Source of the DNA: Candidatus Thalassarchaeaceae archaeon
GTDB lineage: Archaea; Thermoplasmatota; Poseidoniia; Poseidoniales; Thalassarchaeaceae
DNA: 8,777 nt
Assembly: GCA_030747885.1 (NCBI GenBank)
Contig: JASLJW010000117.1
Coordinates: forward strand, 1 to 8,777
Reading direction: 5' to 3'
This document shows, in pieces, positions 5,460 to 8,777 of the stretch (position 1 is its first letter; the number at the start of each line of letters is the position of its first letter). Under the pieces are notes generated by a model. That model had not been told where the DNA came from, searched no databases, and was given only the letters and a program-made list of their open reading frames with translations. Both the position numbers and the translations under genes were made by a program.

Positions 5460-7118
5460 ATGCCCCATCGTATTGAGGCTCGTCGGAGGGTCCCGTGCGA
5501 AAGCAGAGTAAGGGCATGTGACCTTTCTAGAGAAGGTAGTCAATTGGTTTGGGCAGATGATGCATGTAAGCTCCATATCCTATCCTTGGATGAAGACCAA
5601 CATCCCACCTCAATAGATCTTGAAGAGGAAGTGGATTATCTACTATGCTTGCCCGATAATTCGGTCTTGGTTGGAACAATTTCTAGAGATGCGCATTGTA
5701 TTTCCCCTGAGGGTGATATTGTTTGGAGAATAAAATCATCCGGAGGAATAGAAAATATGACTGGAACCATCGAAAGAACTCGTTTCTTAGTAATTGATGG
5801 GATGAGGGATGCGATACTGTTCGATGTAAATGGGAATGAAATTTTCCGTCAAAAAGGGAGACAATACGTTCTATCTGCTATTCGCCCAGATGGAGAGGCA
5901 TTCGCATTGGCCGACGATACAGGAGTAGTAGAGATCATTTCTGCTTCAGGTGAAGTAATTGCGACACGTGAACCACGTTCATCCGAAGGAGATAGGATCA
6001 CCTCGATGACATTTCGACCTGATGGAGTTCTAGTCTTTGCATCTGAATGCAATGGATTAACCGATTCAGACACTCCTCAGATTGCATTGGATTGCATTGG
6101 AGTTGAGGGAGAAATCCTCCATACTGTGGAAATTGATTCCAATGCGTCGGTTCTTTTTGGCACTGGGCAAGGAATACTAGTGGGAATGGAAAATGGAGAT
6201 GTAGAAGAACATCGCATCGGTTCATCAGAACCAATCCTTTGGGCTAAGACTGGATATGAAGTAAGAGATGTAAGGCCACATGATGATGATGTGATTGTAG
6301 GTTCATGGTTCCATCTTCGACGATTTCTAGCTCCAATGGAAGAGGCATGGGCAATCGAACATCCAGGATTGATTGATCGTGTTTCTTCTGATTCTGGTGG
6401 AAGAATGATTGCAATATCTGGAGATAATCGCAACGACTACACTCGAATTGATCGCATCGACATCTATGACCCTGATTCTACACGTTTTGAAGTCAATGAT
6501 GATGAAGCACTACTAATGGACGATCAAGACTTGTTTGGAGGTTCAGTAGGAGGCTCAATGGGGACTGATTTAGTCGAAGCATTAGAAAATACTGATATTG
6601 CCTCAAATGAAGACTTTGAAGAAATCGAAGATATCCTTACTGATGAAGAAATGGAAATCTATAGAACAAATCATGCAAGCGAAGTTGAACTAGTTGATTT
6701 ATTGTCTGAACTCGAAGAAGAAATTGATCCAGAAGCAGAATTAAATTCGCAAGAAGGGGATGAAGGGGATCTTCTAGAAGGAATCATCGACGATGATTCA
6801 TTTAGTGCAATGCCTCCAATCGCAGATGCTGGCGAAGATCGAGTTATTCAAGCAGGGGACGATAGTACAGCAATGGTCACATTAGATGGAAGGTCATCAC
6901 AATGTTCCGATGGAGAAATTGTTTCTTGGGAGTGGAGAGACTCCGCGGGCACACCAATCGGGGATACGCCTGCCCTGAAAGTTCGGCTTTTACCAGGTTT
7001 GCATCAGTTTACTCTAACTATTCTCAGTGATAATGGGGTATCCGCATCAGACTCCGTATCGATCAAGATAGAAGGTGATGGAGATACAGATGATTCTCTA
7101 GAAGAACTTCTGGGATAA
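5460..7118 (+). CDS. Unrecognised beta-propeller-like protein with acidic linker and C-terminal PKD-like domain
   Basis: The 552-residue product has no signal peptide or membrane helix, so it is expected in the cytoplasm. Residues about 15-345 show repeated beta-strand units of the WD40/PQQ kind: FRPDGVLVFAS (185-195), IRPDGEAFALADDTG (141-155), FDVNGNEIFR (121-130), SASGEVIATR (161-170). There is no enzyme motif. Residues about 345-450 are a very acidic, low-complexity linker rich in Asp and Glu. Residues about 452-537 resemble a PKD/Ig-like domain: PPIADAGEDRVIQAG, VTLDGRSS, DGEIVSWEWRD, then a final beta strand. ATG 5460 is the only ATG after a TAA at 5433-5435. A scaffold or protein-binding role is plausible but not shown. 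PKD domains are usually extracellular, so their use in a protein without an export signal is odd. It abuts the etfA stop with no spacer. Confidence 0.85.
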   Translation: MPHRIEARRRVPCESRVRACDLSREGSQLVWADDACKLHILSLDEDQHPTSIDLEEEVDYLLCLPDNSVLVGTISRDAHCISPEGDIVWRIKSSGGIENMTGTIERTRFLVIDGMRDAILFDVNGNEIFRQKGRQYVLSAIRPDGEAFALADDTGVVEIISASGEVIATREPRSSEGDRITSMTFRPDGVLVFASECNGLTDSDTPQIALDCIGVEGEILHTVEIDSNASVLFGTGQGILVGMENGDVEEHRIGSSEPILWAKTGYEVRDVRPHDDDVIVGSWFHLRRFLAPMEEAWAIEHPGLIDRVSSDSGGRMIAISGDNRNDYTRIDRIDIYDPDSTRFEVNDDEALLMDDQDLFGGSVGGSMGTDLVEALENTDIASNEDFEEIEDILTDEEMEIYRTNHASEVELVDLLSELEEEIDPEAELNSQEGDEGDLLEGIIDDDSFSAMPPIADAGEDRVIQAGDDSTAMVTLDGRSSQCSDGEIVSWEWRDSAGTPIGDTPALKVRLLPGLHQFTLTILSDNGVSASDSVSIKIEGDGDTDDSLEELLG

Positions 7119-8036
7119 TCAAAGAGAAGAAAATGCATCCTTCAATGCTGGTAGAGCATCCTCCCAGTTGGCCACAATCCCATAGTCTGCGACTCCAAAG
7201 ATTGGAGCGTCGGCGTCCTTGTTTATCGCGACAATATACTTCGATGAACGCATTCCTGCGAGATGCTGTATTGCACCAGATATTCCCACAGCGATGTATA
7301 GTGTAGGAGTAACGACCTTTCCTGTCTGGCCAACCTGAATACTGTGAGAAAGTCCCCACTCATCTACTACTGCCCTAGAGGCTCCGACAGCGGCTCCAAT
7401 CTGGTCAGCTACTGCTTCCAATTGTGCCCAGTTGTCGATATTCCCCATGCCTCGACCTCCTGAAATTACGATGTCGGCTTCAGAAACATCTAGGCGTTCA
7501 CTAGCCTTAGCAATCGCTTCAATAACAGTAACTGCAACATCTGATGAATGATTTACTGTTGATACAGATGCTGAACCTCCAGAACCTGATGCAGCGAATG
7601 CATTCGGACGAATACTAAGTACACAATCTCCTGAAACAGTGACCTCTTCCATTGCTTTTCCAGAATAGATTGGACGAGTAACCGTTAATCCAGAAGACAC
7701 ACCAGTGACATCCTGAATAACAGGTACACCTCTAGAGGCTGCGATCCTAGATGCGACTTCTCGACCATTTGGATTCGCAGCGGTGAAAACAGACCCACCT
7801 GAAACTGCACTGTTTAACGCAGAAGCCCAAGCACCTCCATCAAAAGAAGAGAAGCAGTCGCCTTCAACGCCGACTACCGCTCCCACGCCATCAATGGATG
7901 CCGCCTCTTCAGATCCAACACCTCCAGGACATAGGATTGTAGGGCTAGCACCTAGTGATGTTGCAGCTGCAACCATCTGTGCAGTTACTGGATGAATTCC
8001 GTTATCATTTGTTTCAGCAATTATCGTAATTTCCAT
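7119..8036 (-). CDS. etfA: Electron transfer flavoprotein alpha subunit
   Basis: EtfA forms a heterodimer with EtfB and holds the FAD that takes electrons from acyl-CoA and other dehydrogenases, normally passing them to ETF:quinone oxidoreductase. The 305 residues have the usual length: an N-terminal alpha/beta domain (1 to about 165, with the conserved TRPIYSGKA at 120-128) and a C-terminal FAD domain with SGGRGMG (192-198), GASRAVVDEWG (218-228), QVGQTGKVV (234-242) and the family signature at 246-272 (LYIAVGISGAIQHLAG, then IVAIN). The end reads INKDADAPIFGVADYGIV as in typical EtfA. It follows etfB by 11 bases with its own strong ribosome binding site, so it is the second gene of an etfBA operon. 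The stop lies directly next to the stop of the convergent propeller/PKD gene. Confidence 0.97.
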   Translation of the reverse strand: MEITIIAETNDNGIHPVTAQMVAAATSLGASPTILCPGGVGSEEAASIDGVGAVVGVEGDCFSSFDGGAWASALNSAVSGGSVFTAANPNGREVASRIAASRGVPVIQDVTGVSSGLTVTRPIYSGKAMEEVTVSGDCVLSIRPNAFAASGSGGSASVSTVNHSSDVAVTVIEAIAKASERLDVSEADIVISGGRGMGNIDNWAQLEAVADQIGAAVGASRAVVDEWGLSHSIQVGQTGKVVTPTLYIAVGISGAIQHLAGMRSSKYIVAINKDADAPIFGVADYGIVANWEDALPALKDAFSSL

Positions 8037-8041
8037 TCTTA

Positions 8042-8048
8042 CACCTCC
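8042..8048 (-). promoter_or_regulatory. Ribosome binding site of etfA overlapping the etfB stop
   Basis: GGAGGTG on the minus strand starts on the last base of the etfB TAG and ends 5 bases before the etfA ATG. Terminating ribosomes from etfB would be placed to start etfA, keeping the two subunits in step. Confidence 0.8.
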
Positions 8049-8777
8049 TAGAGTACCTTTGCCTCATTTCTAAGCTTCTGGACAACATCTGAAACACTTC
8101 CTGCTCCATCAAACATCTGCCCTGGTGCTTTCTCAGCAGGAGGGCTTTGAGAAATGACTTGGGCAGTAGAACCTCCTGCCTCAACCCCCAAAGAGCCAGC
8201 ATCAAATGCATCGATTGCCTTCTTCTTAGCCATCATGATCCCTTTGACGTTGGGGCGTCGTAATTCGGAAGCAGTCTTGTCGAATGCAAGAACACAAGGC
8301 GAACCTACCGATACGCGTTCAGCGCCACCTGAAGAAGCACGAATAGCAGAGAAACCGTCGCCATCTGAACTAATCTCAGTTACTCCAGTTACGCATGCTG
8401 CCCCAATTATTTCTGCAACTCCAGGGCCGGTACTTCCTGCATTAGTATCTGCAGCTTGCTTGCCACAGAAAATGACTGATGCACCGACCTTCTGAATTGC
8501 GGCTGAGAGTAGAGACTGGATTTTTGTTGAATCCAAAGCAGTGAGATCCTCCACTGCGACATGGACAAGTGCATCAGCGCCAACAGCGGCTGCATCTCTA
8601 AGCGCCTTTTCTGAACGGGCTGGTCCACAAGTAATGGCAGTAACATTTGCTCCGGCTGATTCTTTCATAGCTAAAGCTGCTTCAAGAGCATACTCATCAA
8701 AAGGACTGATTGACCACTTACTAACGCTAGACTCATCGACTCGCCCCCCACTGATTGAAATCTTGGCGGTTGAGTCA
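8048..8777 (-). CDS. etfB: Electron transfer flavoprotein beta subunit (N-terminus beyond the window)
   Basis: Partner of EtfA; in canonical ETF it binds AMP structurally. An ATG at 8666-8668 is internal, because the frame stays open and conserved to the window edge: the upstream part reads KWSISPFDEYALEAALAMKE, matching the W-x-I-x-PFDEYALE-E-A block near the start of EtfB. About 242 of an expected 255-265 residues are present, so only some 15-20 are missing. Other family marks are CGKQAADTNAG-STGPGVAE (nucleotide-binding loop), LRRPNVKGIMMAKKKAID (the conserved KGIM-x-AKKK block) and a C-terminal segment with PPAEKAPGQMF and LRNEAKV that usually wraps around EtfA. It is the first gene of the etfBA pair; its promoter is outside the window. 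Confidence 0.96.
   Translation of the reverse strand, partial: DSTAKISISGGRVDESSVSKWSISPFDEYALEAALAMKESAGANVTAITCGPARSEKALRDAAAVGADALVHVAVEDLTALDSTKIQSLLSAAIQKVGASVIFCGKQAADTNAGSTGPGVAEIIGAACVTGVTEISSDGDGFSAIRASSGGAERVSVGSPCVLAFDKTASELRRPNVKGIMMAKKKAIDAFDAGSLGVEAGGSTAQVISQSPPAEKAPGQMFDGAGSVSDVVQKLRNEAKVL

Noticed and set aside
8154..8495. Plus-strand open frame of 113 codons opposite etfB
   Set aside because: Antisense to a well-conserved family protein; the openness comes from codon bias in etfB.
8048..8668. EtfB starting at the ATG at 8666-8668
   Set aside because: Upstream codons to the window edge encode the conserved PFDEYALE block of EtfB, so the true start is outside the window.

Overview
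The window reads as a piece of an archaeal chromosome. Two ribosomal proteins found only in archaea and eukaryotes, L44e (cut by the left edge) and L37e, flank about 3.4 kb, and several genes have GGAGGTG-type ribosome binding sites. The mix of archaeal information genes, bacterial-looking metabolic genes and a secreted RCC1/thrombospondin-3 protein with a C-terminal membrane anchor fits marine Euryarchaeota of the Marine Group II (Poseidoniales) type. That placement is an inference from gene content, not from a marker gene. Nearly all of the window is coding; every gap is below 150 bases. I see no RNA gene, insertion sequence, CRISPR array, integrase or attachment site.

Layout, left to right. 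(1) rpl44e, minus strand, runs off the left edge. (2) A 130-base divergent promoter region. (3) Two overlapping plus-strand genes for unrecognised membrane proteins with about seven and four transmembrane segments. (4) Tail-to-tail with them, after 2 bases, a minus-strand gene for a 653-residue cell-surface protein: signal peptide, seven RCC1-like repeats each with a C-x9-C cysteine pair, four calcium-binding-type repeats encoded by a 66-bp DNA tandem repeat, a membrane anchor and a basic tail. (5) A 120-base divergent promoter region. (6) rpl37e then purF on the plus strand. (7) A plus-strand gene for a 552-residue protein with a probable beta-propeller, a very acidic linker and a PKD-like domain, without a signal peptide. 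(8) Abutting it tail-to-tail with no spacer, the minus-strand operon etfB-etfA (electron transfer flavoprotein); etfB is cut at the right edge.

How the genes work together. rpl44e, rpl37e and purF are housekeeping genes (50S ribosome, first committed step of purine synthesis). EtfBA would pass electrons from flavin dehydrogenases to the membrane quinone pool, as expected in a heterotroph that oxidises fatty or amino acids. The three genes between the ribosomal loci are accessory envelope genes of unknown role.

The points most worth following are the lost cysteines in L44e, an E. coli-type PurF without iron-sulfur ligands beside an archaeal ribosomal gene, the disulfide-candidate RCC1 surface propeller, and the unknown membrane pair. 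I found no convincing evidence of a complete new system such as a defence island.
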